NCBI GenBank assembly: GCA_026168455.1
Contig: CM047430.1
Location: 24,012,735 to 24,076,734, forward strand
Length of the DNA: 64,000 nt
Source: Theocolax elegans
Lineage: Eukaryota > Arthropoda > Insecta > Hymenoptera > Cerocephalidae
Direction: 5' to 3'
Shown: positions 31,965-43,455 of the stretch, piece after piece
Layout of the letters: each line of letters opens with the position of its first letter
Position numbering within the stretch: the first letter of the stretch is position 1
Notes under the pieces: model-generated
Databases searched by the model: none
Told to the model about the DNA's origin: nothing
Seen by the model: only the letters and a program-made list of their open reading frames with translations
Program-made: the position numbers and the translations under genes

Positions 31965-32520
31965 AATATTTAATTGATATATTTCTAGTATTTTGGGATA
32001 TAAAAATATTTACAAAAGTCTGAATTTTAAGCCAGATTAGACCTTGAAATTCTCATTTATACTTCAGTACTTTACTTTTCTACCTATTTTACCCATTGTC
32101 ACACTCTATTTTCAGATTAGATCATCCGATTGACATGTATTGGGGCTCATTTTTAAGCCAATTAAATTACTTATTTGAGTGAAAAAGAATTTTATAAAAG
32201 TCAACACAAAAAAATTGATTTCAAAGGTATGTCAAAAATTTGAAAATTTTAATAATATTCAGCTATTTTGGATTCAATGTTTTTGTTAATTGATATTTTT
32301 TTAAATTCTGTTTCACTCAGACAATAAGTGTTTTAATGAACTTGAAAAGGAGACCTAACGCATCCCAATCCAATGATCTAATCAGAAGATAGAGTGCGAC
32401 AATTGGTAAAATAGGTAGTATAATAAAGTACTAAAGTAAAAATAAGAATTTCAAGGCCTAACCTTGCTTAAAATGCTACTTTTGTAAGTATTTCTATGTC
32501 ATAAAATACTATGGCTTGTC
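31965..32520. mobile_element. palindromic element with ~220 bp arms
   Basis: Sequence around 31,985-32,130 (AGTATTTTGGGATATAAAAA through CACTCTATTTTCAGATTAGA) recurs in inverted form at about 32,370-32,515 with moderate divergence. The centre is AT-rich and non-coding. Ends and target duplication were not resolved. Confidence 0.6.
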
Positions 32521-32682
32521 CGCTTAAAATTAAGGGGTCGGATGAAACAACATATGCCGACATACTTTGATAAGTTTGAGCTGCATTAAACCTCAAGTTG
32601 GTGGGCTAAAGAGTGTGCGTATCAGAATACTGGGACTGCAGTCTCTTCAGCCCAGTTAAATCAGCAGAGGTTTAGCTACTAA

Positions 32683-33357
32683 CAAGGGAAGTACATGACC
32701 TCCGGGAAACGGATTTTATCCTAACTTTGGTATATCTTCTGTAATGTAAAAATATGAAGAAAGTCAAGTTATTGTTTGCCAATGGCCACATTGACGAAAG
32801 TTTTTCGAAATTTAATAATAATTTCAATGAAAATTACTTCCAACTTAATCGTCTATAACTTCGAACCAAATAAAGATAAACAATCAAACCAAAAACCAGA
32901 GAAAATTTGAATTCAAGATATAATTTAAAAAAAAAAGAAGCTAAAATTGTTCCATTTGAAGTAAAGTTATGAAGAAAATAAGAAATTCAAGAATTTTGGG
33001 CTAAAAGAAACAATAAATTTTTTAGATTAAATTTTGGTTAAAATATCTTCAATTTCTTATTTTTATCATAACTTTGCTTCAAATAGAGCAATTTCAGCTT
33101 TTTTTTTTAAATTATATCTTGAATTCAACTTTCTTCTGGTTTTTGGTTCAATTGTTTATCTTTATTTGTTCCGGAATTATAAGTGATTAAGTTGAAAGTA
33201 TATTTTCATTGAAATTATTATTAGATGTCAAATAACTTACGTCAATGTGGCCATTGGTAAGCAATTACTTGGCTTTCTTCATATTTCTACATTACAAAAG
33301 ATATACCAAAGTTAGGATAAGATCCGTTTCCTGGAAATCATGTATTCCCCTTGTAAG
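32683..33357. mobile_element. palindromic MITE-like element with ~320 bp arms
   Basis: The left arm begins ACAAGGGAAGTACATGACCT and the right arm ends with the diverged inverse GTATTCCCCTTGT. Arms meet near 33,015-33,035 at TTAAATTTTGG-type sequence. It is the complete version of the element at 1832-2240. There is no coding capacity; it could fold as one long hairpin. Confidence 0.75.
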
Positions 33358-33561
33358 TCATAGGGCAATATGAAGAACATAAATGAAGCTACGATGCCGG
33401 AAATTGCAGTGGAGACAATATTTATACGATGATCGGTCATCAGTAGTACCTTCTGAGAATATAAAGCTTAGAGATCCAACGGAAGCATTTGGATGACCAT
33501 CATTCTGCTTTCCGCGACAATGCAAGAATGTTAGTACAAAATGGAAAGCTTAGGATTAACT

Positions 33562-36235
33562 AACAAGGAGAGTTACATCTCGGGGAACTGAATCTTTACC
33601 AAACTGTAGGATACGTTTAATGCTACAAAAATATAAAGAAAACCAGAGTTTTAGACTCTAACACTCTTTATTATGATAAATATAAGGAAATAACCAAAAA
33701 TTTCGCCAAAAAAACTATTGAATTTGGTCATTTATTACTTAAAAGCAAATAGAGATAGATACTCAAACTTAAGTTCAGAAGAAAGCTGAGATTGTCTAGA
33801 TTGGATTTAATATAAAAGGAGCTCATATATCTTGATTTGGACGAAAGTTATGAAAGAAAAACGAAGTTAACGATATTTTTTTTATTTAAGCAAATTGAAT
33901 CTTACATAGATTATTTTGCCTTATAATACTTGTGTAATGTGTATTTTTAACATTTTAATATTCAAATTACAGTTTTTAATAAACGTATAAGCGGTTTTAT
34001 CTACTTTCGTTGTAGGATTGTGAAACAATACAAAGGAAGCCATTGCTAGATATAATTTTTGTAATCGCAGTTCATTAATAAAATCTTTTCTTTAATGATC
34101 TAAGAGAGGGCATTGCCACAGAATGTGGTCTATTTGCTGCTGTTTATAGACGCATTCACATTTTGGATCGATGATAAATCCGATACGAGCAAGCGACCCC
34201 GTAAGCTGGTAGTGACCGGATCGGCATCTGTTTATCGTGGTGATAATTTCTCTTGGAATATTAAGTCCTGAGAACCAAGGTTTTTTGAGTTCATTGTAAA
34301 AATATTGAAAGTAAGCCTTTTTCTTTCTCAGAACTTATGTCCAATATAATTTTATTAGTATTTTCTACAGCTTTTCTTTTAATACTTTTACAGAAATCTG
34401 TAAACGTAGTTTTTAAGTATGTAGAAGCGAGTATCTAGCAGGCTTTTTTAGCCAAAATATTTACATTTTCGTGGCCCTCTATTCTAGAGTGCACTGAAAT
34501 CCAAACGACTGAAATTTTTCGGGTTTATGTAAGTTTGTGGAAATTAAAAATTTCTTTTTACTTTTAAGTATGTATGGGTTTAGTCTTATATTAATTTTAA
34601 TACTCATTATGGACTGCAATGCGCTCAAGGAATCCGAAAAGATAGTGTAGGTTTGGTCGGGATTTTCTAATTCTATTTCAATTGCGTTTAATATGGCTAT
34701 GCTTTCCGCTGTAAAAACGGATGTTTCGTTGTTCATACTGATTATACGTTATTTTTTAAGGCTTGGACATATACATGCGCTGGCAACTGATGTACCTGTT
34801 TTAGTCTTGCTACCATCGGTGAAGATCGCAATTGAGTTTTCTTTTTTTTATATAATCATTGATATTAATATTTGGGTTTTGAGAATCACGTAATGTTTTC
34901 CCTAATTTTTTATCAACCACAAATTCGTTTATCACAGTCGTATAATCGTGTATAAAAATGTCATAACTATTATTCTTGTGTATATTTTCTATCGCGTTAA
35001 CATTGAAATTTTTTATACATTCTATTAATATACTTTTATTATTATTAATAAGGGTGTTGTTCGCATTGAATATATCTTTCTCTCGTTATACTTCTGTTTA
35101 CAGGTAGCCCTGTGTTAGAAAGAATTTTTAATAAATAGTTATAGCACAAAAACTTTGTACGCTCTTGCAGATAAGGCAACTTAGATTCAGCAATTAAACT
35201 ATTGAGAGGTGTGCTGATTCTGAATCCTAATGAAAGTCTTATGACTAAATATTGAATTTTTGCAATTTTTTCAATTTGCAGTTTTTGATTGGGGAAATAG
35301 ATAACACTGCCATAATCTAAGCAGGAGCGTACATAACTCTTGTATAATATACGTAAAGTTTCTTTGATTCTTTCCATTAACGGTTTAATTTTTATAGCAA
35401 ATTCTTTAACCTGTATTACTTTATTCATTATACTTTCCACTTGTGATTCGTTACTCAAATAAACACATACTCTAGCACCTGATATTTTTTAAATAAACTT
35501 TATATTACTAGGACAAATTAATGTTTCAAGACCGTTTACATAGTTGTCTATGGTCAAGCCTTATAATGAGTCTAAAACTATGGCTTATTCTTTTTTAGGA
35601 TAACACTGAATAGCACTAGCATAATTTTTCTTAACTTTAGATTGTGGGTTACTGTGTAATTCTTTCACAACTAAGCCATTTGGGCCAGAGTTGTCTGTGT
35701 TCATTGCACTAAGCCTTAAGCTACAAGTGCAGCTCTCAGGCTTTTTATAGCACTTATTAGATGTATATATTCAAAATTGTTAACAAGTGAAACACTATTA
35801 GAACTTGAAACACGCGATTACGAGTTTGTTGACACTCTCGTACGATCAGAGGTAAACACGTCTGCTCGGTTCCGAGTCGGAAACCATACTTTTAACGATA
35901 TTTTGATAACTATTTAGAATTTAAAAAAATTACTGATTTTTTAGGCCAAATTGTCTTTTTTATCTTTATTTTTTCCATAACTTTCGACCAAATCAAAATA
36001 TTTAAGCTCTTTTTATATCAGATCCAAACTACTCGATCTTAACTTGCTTCTGAACGTAAGTTTGAGTATCTATCTGTATTTGTTTTTGAGTTACAAATGA
36101 TCAAATTCAAGGGCTTTTTTGGTGAAATTTTTTGTTATTTGCTTTTATCTATCGTAACAAAGAGTGTTAGATTCTAAAACTCTGACTTTCTTTATATTTT
36201 TATAGTAGTAAACAAAGTTACCTACGGAGAAAAAC
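33562..36235. mobile_element. long-TIR element, TIRs ~300 bp, with a decayed LINE inside
   Basis: Left repeat 33,562-33,870 (ACAAGGAGAGTTACATCTCG, then AACACTCTTTATTATGATAAA) is matched in inverse at about 35,935-36,235 (TATCGTAACAAAGAGTGTTAG). The arm layout resembles the smaller palindromes at 1.8 and 32.7 kb. The 2 kb interior contains a minus-strand LINE remnant rather than a transposase. Confidence 0.6.
34080..35470 (-). pseudogene. LINE remnant: RT tail, RNase H and CCHC-like end
   Basis: Minus-strand frames in order: 35,458-35,045, an RT thumb/connection segment (YKSYVRSCLDYGSVIYF, KIAKIQYLVIRLSLGF); 34,736-34,479, an RNase H segment (NNETSVFTAESIAILNAI, TIFSDSLSALQSI) with the E and D positions of the catalytic set; and about 34,200-34,090 a zinc-like end (DPKCECVYKQQQIDHILW). 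Non-LTR elements with RNase H after RT belong to the I/Jockey/R1 side of the LINE tree. The upstream endonuclease and the RT catalytic box are missing, and several stops and shifts intervene. Confidence 0.65.
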
Positions 36236-36700
36236 GAAAGCATACTGAAAATATTGTTTTACAGCATCAATAACTAAGTCCCATGTAGCACTACTAACTA
36301 TAAACACGCAAATAACATTTTTCTATTCAGGGTTATAATAACATTTTTTTGTTTATACAGTAAAATAATTACCGATTATTAAGATTTATTCTGTATAGCT
36401 AGCATTATTTCTAAATTAACACACAGATTTATTAAAAAATGTAAAATTACAGTGACCCAAAGAAGACAGGGAAAGAACTACATAACAATCTTCGTAGTTA
36501 CATGAGCTTGATATTATTACGCTTCGTATGTAATATATATGGAATATTTAATTACTAGAGTATACTTACAAGACCTGCTGAATCTTTGTGACTAAGTTGC
36601 ATCTCCCGTAGCATCTGATTTCGTTGCTCCATTATCAATGTTCTTTCATACGTATATGCAGAAATATCGGAGTCCATCTAAAAAACCAAATATTTGTATG
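36236..36700. other. AT-rich spacer, nothing recognised
   Basis: No supportable gene, RNA or repeat between the long-TIR element and the SINE. Confidence 0.3.
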
Positions 36701-36710
36701 TTTATATCAT

Positions 36711-36920
36711 TTTTTTTATTATTATTTAAATATCGCTCTTTTTATGCTCCCAAATCGGTACTAATTAGCAACGGAGGTCACACGATGTCTTTGTTAAGAA
36801 AGCACTTGTTGAAAATACATTCCCCAGTGGTGCTTATATCAATCGGTCGGGGCCGGGAATCGAACCTGGGACCTCCAGATTACGAGCCCGACGACCTAAC
36901 TGACCGAGCCTTCGCAGGCC
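36711..36920 (-). mobile_element. complete short tRNA-derived SINE, 210 bp
   Basis: On the minus strand, the head carries an A box (GGTCAGTTAGGTCGTCGG) and a perfect B box (GGTTCGATTCC). A body with CGATTTGGGAGCATAAAAAG follows, then an A-rich tail. A 10 bp direct repeat TTTATATCAT brackets it at 36,701-36,710 and 36,921-36,930. CGT lies at the position expected for the anticodon. A fragment of the same family occurs near 22,970. The frame at 36,638-36,934 is chance. Confidence 0.8.
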
Positions 36921-36930
36921 TTTATATCAT

Positions 36931-37103
36931 ATAATTTATTCTAAAAGGCAGTTACAAATTATATTTTGAAATTTTTTATTTTTATTAAAGCATAATATGC
37001 AAGAATTATTTCTTAAAATTTTCAGAACAATTATTTTTATTAAGGTGGATAAAATAATTGGTATTTTATTCAAGCATATTAAAACCTATCACGGGAATTA
37101 TTG
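36931..37103. other. AT-rich left flank of the LTR retroelement
   Basis: Host-like AT-rich sequence ending ...GGAATTATTG immediately before the LTR TGTC. The last 4-5 bases would be one half of the target duplication, but the other half is outside the window. Confidence 0.4.
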
Positions 37104-37865
37104 TGTCGCGTCATGATAGACGCAACGTACACACATGCGCCTACACATACACACACACATATGCACACACACATACGCACACACGTGCGCACGCATTTCA
37201 TACGTAAATTAGGACGTCCTCGTCAAAGACAGGAACCGCCTTGAAAAATTCTAGCCAATAACTTAATTAGGTCACGCATGACAAAGAATAAATTAATTAA
37301 GTAAATGTACAATATTTGATTGGTCAAGAGGAACCAAAACTCCACCCCAAACCCTTGATATAAATAGGGATGTCGCACCGGGGTATGTGCTCTTGCTCTT
37401 TAGTCTTTTCTCAAGTAAGGTAAACTCCTGTATCCAAAACTTAACGCGAAATAAAGCAAGAAATCGAAAGTCATTGTTCAGTATCTTTAAACCTTCAAAT
37501 ACTAGTCATTTTCCTATTCCCTTTAAAATCCCAATTAGTCTATACCGCATTTCTATTGTAAGGAAGTCTTTGCATCGAGGATCAACGAGAGCGAGAAAGA
37601 CAGCTGAGCAGTTGCAGCCACCGGTCAACCGTAGATCTCCCGCCCGATAAGGTTGGTTGTTTTCCTTTCCTCGCCTTCACTCATTGTTGCACCTCGGGCT
37701 TACCCATGCACGTAAATTTTGGAAGGGTTTATGACCTGTGCTATACCGAGGAGAATTGCCACCCATCCTTGACGATATACGCGTACTAAAACGGGGAACT
37801 TCTATTTTTAATTTAAATTCAGTCCATTTAATTTTTCTACGTTACGTCTACCCTAGGACGTAACA
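37104..37865 (+). repeat. 5' LTR
   Basis: Starts TGTCGCGTCATGATAGACG and ends CGTAACA, the usual TG...CA ends. It contains an interrupted CA microsatellite (37,130-37,195), a TATA box TATAAATA (37,359-37,366) and a polyadenylation signal AATAAAG near 37,449, giving a plausible U3-R-U5 order. The same start recurs at 63,815. Confidence 0.9.
37359..37366 (+). promoter_or_regulatory. LTR TATA box
   Basis: TATAAATA followed by GGGATGTCGCACC; transcription would start about 25-30 bp downstream, near 37,390. Confidence 0.7.
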
Positions 37866-37867
37866 GG

Positions 37868-37880
37868 TGGGGGCTCGTCC
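37868..37880 (+). other. primer binding site, tRNA-Pro type
   Basis: TGGGGGCTCGTCC, two bases after the LTR end, is complementary to the 3' end of tRNA-Pro. It is the same class of primer site used by several vertebrate gammaretroviruses. Confidence 0.75.
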
Positions 37881-39529
37881 TAAAAATTAAAGAAGGATTA
37901 GAGCAATTGTCTTCCTTATTAGCACAGATCATGGGTACCAATGAAAAAGAGAATTCTCGAAATAAAGACGCGGCTTCAATTTTGCTTAAGCAGGCGCTTA
38001 AAATAAATCCAGATTTTTGTGTTGAAAATCCGGACAAATCTTTAGCTAGTTTGTTAAAATTTTTTAAAGATAGGCATGATAGCGGGATACATTTGTCAGA
38101 TGAAGCGGTAGGCCTCGATGAAAATATACCTATAATAATTGACTTGTTAAAGGAATTCGTAGACAAAAAAGATATAATAGAATTTTGCGAAGATAAGTAT
38201 CTAATTGAAGCTTTAGGCGATTTTATAGAAAAAAGAGTAAATCCAAAATTAATAATCGATTATATTATCGGAAACTTAATAGCAAAAACAAAAGTAGAAG
38301 TAAATGGGATAGGTTTTAAACCCGAACTAACAGACGATAACACAACCTATTTTTCGGCAGAAAATGCAACAATTAAAAATGCAAAAACATCAGAACAACC
38401 AATGAAACCTGAAATTGTTAAACGAGATAATAATGTCAGATTTACTACAAGCACACCAATTTTACCAAATAACTGTAATAATATTAATTTAGTATCGGAG
38501 AGATTGCCAAGAGTAAATTCGTATTTAACAAACTCAACCTTAGGACAAGTGAGGACCCTTTCTATAAAAGACGCACTTGAATTAATACCAAAATATAATG
38601 GGGTAAATATTCCATTGAGTCAATTTGTTGACGGATGTAGGGAAGCTTGCAACATAATACATGACCAATATGAACCGGACCTTGCGAAATTAATTAAAAT
38701 GAGATTATATGGAGAAGCATTGAAGAGTGCAGCAAAAAAAAGTTTTGAATCGATTAAAGATATTGCAAATTTTTTTTATAGTATTTTTGGGTCTGCGAAA
38801 TCTTATCATCAATTACACGGTGAATTAGCTAATGTAAAACAGAAAAGGGAAGAAAGTGTCGTAGTTTTTTCAAATAGGGTTAGATCCATCGGTCAAGAAA
38901 TCACTGAAGCAGCTCGAAGAGAAAAAAGATTAACTAATAATTTCAATCGATCTTTAGAAAATGATTTAGTAAAATTTTTTATTCGCGGTTTACATTGGGT
39001 AATAAAAGCACGAATGGGGCAAGCGTGTAAATTGGATGAAGCTACTGCAGAAGCTATAGAAATCGGAAGAGATTTTGCATGCTATGAAGTAGAAGAGTTA
39101 AATGAAACAATTAAAGTCATAACAGAAAATAAAAATCCTATACAAAGAGTCCATTTTACCGAGACAAAATATACCGATAAATGCCAACTTTGCGGGAGAC
39201 AGGGCCACCTGGCACCGAAATGCTGGCATTTAGAAAAAATGAGACAACCCCAAGCCAGGGAAAGACGGCCTACGAATGACTGGGCGGAGTCTCGAGAGTC
39301 ACGCAGACCGCAACAATGGCCAGGTGAAAAACGGACTAATGAATTTAAGCAGCAAGAAAATCAATATGTTCGTCGCCAAAATGCAACCTTCCCAAAACAA
39401 AATTATACAAATACAGAAAGGATATGCCGATACTGCAAAAAAGAGGGCCATATTATAGAAGAATGTAGAAAACGGGAATTTAATAATCGAAATCGAGAGA
39501 ACCGATCGGAAAAAGATCCCAAACGAAAT

Positions 39530-39905
39530 CAAAATCAAATTCCAATTCAAAATCGAAATCTAAATCAAAATGCAAGTTTAAATGAAATTCAATATCAAAT
39601 TCTAAATCAAAATTCAAATTCAAAAGAAATTCAAAATCAAATTCTAAATCAAAATTCAAATTCAAATGAAAGTCAAAATCAAATTCTAAATTAAAATTCA
39701 AATTCAAATGAAAGTCAAAATCAAATTCTAAATCAAAATTCAAATTCAAATGAAATTCAAAATCAAATTCTAAATCAAAATGCAAATTCAAATGAAATTC
39801 AAAATCAAAATCATAATTCAAGTTCAAATGGAATTCAAAATCAAATTCTAAATCAAAATTCAAGTTCAAATGAAATTCAAAATCAAATTCAAAATCTAAA
39901 ATCGA
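39530..39905 (+). repeat. in-frame 42 bp tandem repeat in gag (Asn/Gln-rich)
   Basis: About nine diverged units containing AATTCAAATTCAAATGAAAT and TCAAAATCAAATTCTAAATC. The period of 42 is a multiple of three, so units encode 14-residue N/Q/S/L-rich blocks, prion-like in composition. The minus-strand 155-codon frame over it is a shadow. Confidence 0.85.
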
Positions 39906-40631
39906 GTTCAAAGGTAACTCAATATCGAAGTCTAAATGAAATTCCAAGCCTAAATCAAGTCTTACTTACGAAAGCAGTATGTAAGCCTAATGTATGTAAA
40001 TTAATCGAACAAGAAAACAAAGAGACAAGTCAAGAAATTAAAATCATTAAGAAATTAGAAACAAATACCAAATCGAACCCAGTAATAAGGGAGAACGATG
40101 AAGAATACTTTAATCATGAAATTAATAAAGAAAGATTGCAAAAGCACTCCTCAAATAAAAAAAATAATCTCTTAAATGAACTCGAAAGTGATGAGGCAAC
40201 TAATAACTCAAGCGCGCACCCAAATCCAAGAAACGAGAACGAAATAAGTAATGAAAAATATTCTAATTTTGAGATAAAGAGAAAAGATATGGTAGGTCTC
40301 GATAATAATACAGAAAATAAAAAGGCATTAGCACAAAATGAAAATGTAAACGCAAACGAATTCAATGAAGAAAGGTTGTTAATTTCGACACGCATGTTAC
40401 AAAAAATTCTAGAGGAAGGTTTAATGAATAATGGAATTCTGTGGAATAATAACCAAGACATGGAAATGTTAATAAGTAATCTACTAATGGAAATAAAGTA
40501 TCATGACATCTCAACAAATAACTCAAAGGAATTAAGAGAAAATCTAAATAAATTAGGAAATTATGTAAAACTACATGCCTTTGGGGGAGAATCTCATAAA
40601 AATGTTATTAAAGATACATTGGAGGGTTTAC

Positions 40632-40635
40632 TTAA
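40632..40635. repeat. TTAA target-site duplication, left
   Basis: TTAA immediately before the transposon end GGGGTCAAGCC; its partner is at 43,452-43,455. Confidence 0.85.
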
Positions 40636-43451
40636 GGGGTCAAGCCTGGGTTAAATGTTTTCAATAAATAAATAATTATTATTAGAATAATTTTTTTTTT
40701 TTAATTCTACTCACATATTAATTTTTTTTACATAATATATATGTATTATACATTATATTTATCAATATAAAAAATGTTTATAATGCATTTTTAATCCTAG
40801 TTATTAAACTCATAATGATATTAAAAAATTGATTAATTTTTGCAGTTGCCGTAGGATATTGAAGCATTGAATGCATCTTTTAATGTCTAATAAGGCTTAA
40901 AATGTTCATGGAATATATGTTTACAGACTTATGTTTTTCCTTTTCTGAAAACAAATTAATAACAATGTATTAAATATAAAAGTTGATAATAACAAAAAAA
41001 ATAGTGAATGTTATGTACGTATACGTACATAACATTCACCTAAAACTTATCTTTTTGAAAATTGGGCAACATAAGTCCGTAGAAATATATATTTTAAAAG
41101 TTTCCCCAAAATTTCAAAGTGATTCATCAACCTGGCTCTGAAATATCCTGCGGCAAGTAAGCTAAAATCATTAAAAAACCATTAATGAGATAAATGCATT
41201 TAAAGTTTCACTTATTAGATTTAAAGTTTTACTTATTTTATAATTCTAATACCATATTCTTCAGGTATCGTACAATTTGTATGTGTAATCTTAATACTAT
41301 GTATATTTAATAGGTTTATAGTGACTTTTTTCTGGTTTTATTAATATAATACTCAGTATATTTTTTTAATATACATGTATTATCTAAAATAACAGAAAGT
41401 CAACTTCAAGAATCAGTTTCTTTATAAAAAGAGGAATAAAATTTTTTAAAACTAAAAGAATACTTAGCTATTATTGAATATTAATACATGATTATTTTAT
41501 ATATAGTTTATGACTATTTTATATAATAATATTTATACTATGATTATTATATTATATTATATGATTATAATTTTTATTATAAGCATTAAATTTAATTAGA
41601 AGTATGTAAAGAATGCAGTAAAAACAAATACTGTTTGACAGTTGTGTACAATATCTCTTTCTCTCTCTCTCACATGACAAGTCTTCCATAAAATTATTGA
41701 TTTTTCGGATAGCCTTGTCACGTGATAGAGAAAGAGAGAGGCATATATAGTGTTACAGCTGCTAATGGAAGTGTACACCAGCCACACGTTTGTAGTTCAG
41801 TTTTAAGCATTATAATATCAAGTAGAATTATATATTATATATATTATATTATATAATATCTAAATAAAATAAGTAAAAAAAACTAGTGGTTTATAAAACT
41901 GCATGAACAAATTATATCAGATAAGTATTTGCATAACCTTAAATTTATATTTTGTTTATGTCAAGAAATTGATTCTTTGTTTCTCCATTTCAGCATAACC
42001 AATGTGTCAACACTTAGATATACAATATTTGCAGAATACAGATAAAATTATAGTAGTGTTTTGTTATGCTCAGTGTATTTGTGCTTAGTGCGATATTATG
42101 TGGTTGAAGTTATTTTATGTGTACTTATTTGTGAAAGTGTTTTAAACCTCCAATATAATTAGTATATTTCATGCCGTAAAGTACCACTCTCTATATTCTT
42201 TTGTTTCTTCTTCTGGTCGCAATTCACATGCTCTGCAAAAATATTGCTTTGGAGGAACGTCAATTACTTTTTCATTCTCATGCAGTATCAACACCTTGAA
42301 GAGAATTGAATCCTCGCTTCCTCCAAGAACCATCACCTGATACACTTATATGGCAATTCTGACTTGTTGAATCATATACTTGCTCGACAGTTGCTTTCAT
42401 AGACTGTTTACCAACTTCTTTACAAACATTTTTTATCTCTGTATTAATAATGTCATAATTACTGTGAGAAACTCGACTCGTCAAATCCATATTTCCACAA
42501 AAAGTAACTAAACCAGCATGCCCATGACCAAGAGTTCTCATTGTGTACACTAACGTCTATTTATTTCATGAGCGTTACTTTTTTTCCAACTTTTCTACTT
42601 GAATCAATAACAAATACCTTAAAACAGTTTGTACATGTTATTGTTATTTTACTTCATAAAACCTCTCACATCAACTTCAGAAAATTTAACTGTACCATGA
42701 CAATTCTGACAAACTAAAAATTCTTCTAATGTTGGGAAAAGTAGTGATATATCAATAATTCTATTTTCTGTGCTACTTTCTTCAATGGTATCAGTTTTTA
42801 ACTTTTTACTTGATCTGGATCAATGTTGATGGAAGTGCATCGTAGTTGGTTCTTACTGATGTTGATAATTTTTTTATGAGCAGATGTACCAGGTATTCTG
42901 TTACTTGAGTCTGGCATTTTTTTTACTGCTCTTTTTTTGTATAAATTTATAATTAATTTCTTAAAACTAATAAAATTTAAAGTTAAAAATATACTTTTAA
43001 TTTAAAATCCACTGAGTATTTACTAAAATAATGTAAATACTTTATCAATGCAGACAATATTTACTTCAAATAGAACTGTACGTATTTGTGCAGTATATAA
43101 AAGTAAAAGGAATCATTTATTTATTAACTATTAAATTTGAATCGTATGGTAAAGTAGATTTCTACTTTACCAAACTCTACGCTTGATAGTTGCTTCGTTT
43201 AATATACTTGTATGTAAACGTCGAAAACCTCGCAATTATTATTTTAGTTAAATTAAAATAAATGTCTTTTTTTGCAAAAATAATTTTAGAGAAATAATGT
43301 CTATTGATGCTTACTTTATTTCAATTATAACTTGCGAAAAAATTTTTTGTTTTTTTTCAAATTTTGGGATAATGTTTTATGTAAGAAATACTTTAAAAAA
43401 AGTTAATAAAAAAAAATCGATTTTTTGAGCAGTTAACCCAGGCTTGACCCC
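40636..43451. mobile_element. TTAA-target DNA transposon nested in gag-pol
   Basis: A 2816 bp insertion with 19 bp perfect inverted ends: GGGGTCAAGCCTGGGTTAA at 40,636-40,654 and its complement at 43,433-43,451. It is flanked by TTAA. The interior is very AT-rich and carries a decayed minus-strand transposase. The TTAA target and a DGSW..KRGF-type transposase suggest a Kolobok- or arthropod Mutator-like family; I cannot choose between them by eye. Insertion plus duplication totals 2820 bp, a multiple of three. Confidence 0.8.
42175..42917 (-). pseudogene. decayed transposase (DGSW..KRGF family)
   Basis: It starts at the minus-strand ATG at 42,917 (MPDSSNRIPGTS). Next come SLLFPTLEEFLVCQNCHGTV, a Cys-pair segment near 42,720, then the frame 42,550-42,278 with RTLGHGHAGLVTFCGNMD and SVSGDGSWRKRGFNSL, and a continuation to about 42,180 with a KQYFCRACELR segment. 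The D of DGSW is the likely first catalytic Asp of a DDE transposase. Several frame changes are present and the C-terminal half is absent from the element. Sited inside TTAA-flanked inverted ends, it is presumably the element's own enzyme. Confidence 0.65.
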
Positions 43452-43455
43452 TTAA
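43452..43455. repeat. TTAA target-site duplication, right
   Basis: TTAA just after the right inverted end at 43,451. Confidence 0.85.

Larger units (their letters stand above)
37931..40635 (+). pseudogene. gag: gag (and gag-pol linker) of the LTR element
   Basis: The start is placed at the ATG at 37,931, 65 bp past the LTR. The capsid-like region includes LHGELANVKQKREESVVVF (about 38,815) and FFIRGLHWVIKARMG, the conserved Gypsy Gag pattern. Two CCHC zinc knuckles follow: CQLCGRQGHLAPKCW (39,181) and CRYCKKEGHIIEEC (39,424). Next is an Asn/Gln-rich tract of 42 bp repeats, then a long charged linker. One TAA (39,692-39,694) in the repeats interrupts an otherwise continuous frame. The frame continues to the DNA-transposon insertion at 40,632 and RT resumes in the same frame beyond it. 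I see no aspartic protease D-T/S-G motif. Confidence 0.8.

Noticed and set aside
36840..36920. Functional tRNA gene on the minus strand
   Set aside because: It is the head of a 210 bp SINE flanked by a 10 bp duplication.
37130..37200. CA-rich repeat considered as a CRISPR-like or telomeric array
   Set aside because: Simple interrupted CA microsatellite inside the LTR, repeated in the 3' LTR.
39480..39947. Minus-strand 155-codon frame rich in FDLEFDFEFHLNLN
   Set aside because: Shadow of the N/Q-rich 42 bp repeats in gag; no independent evidence.
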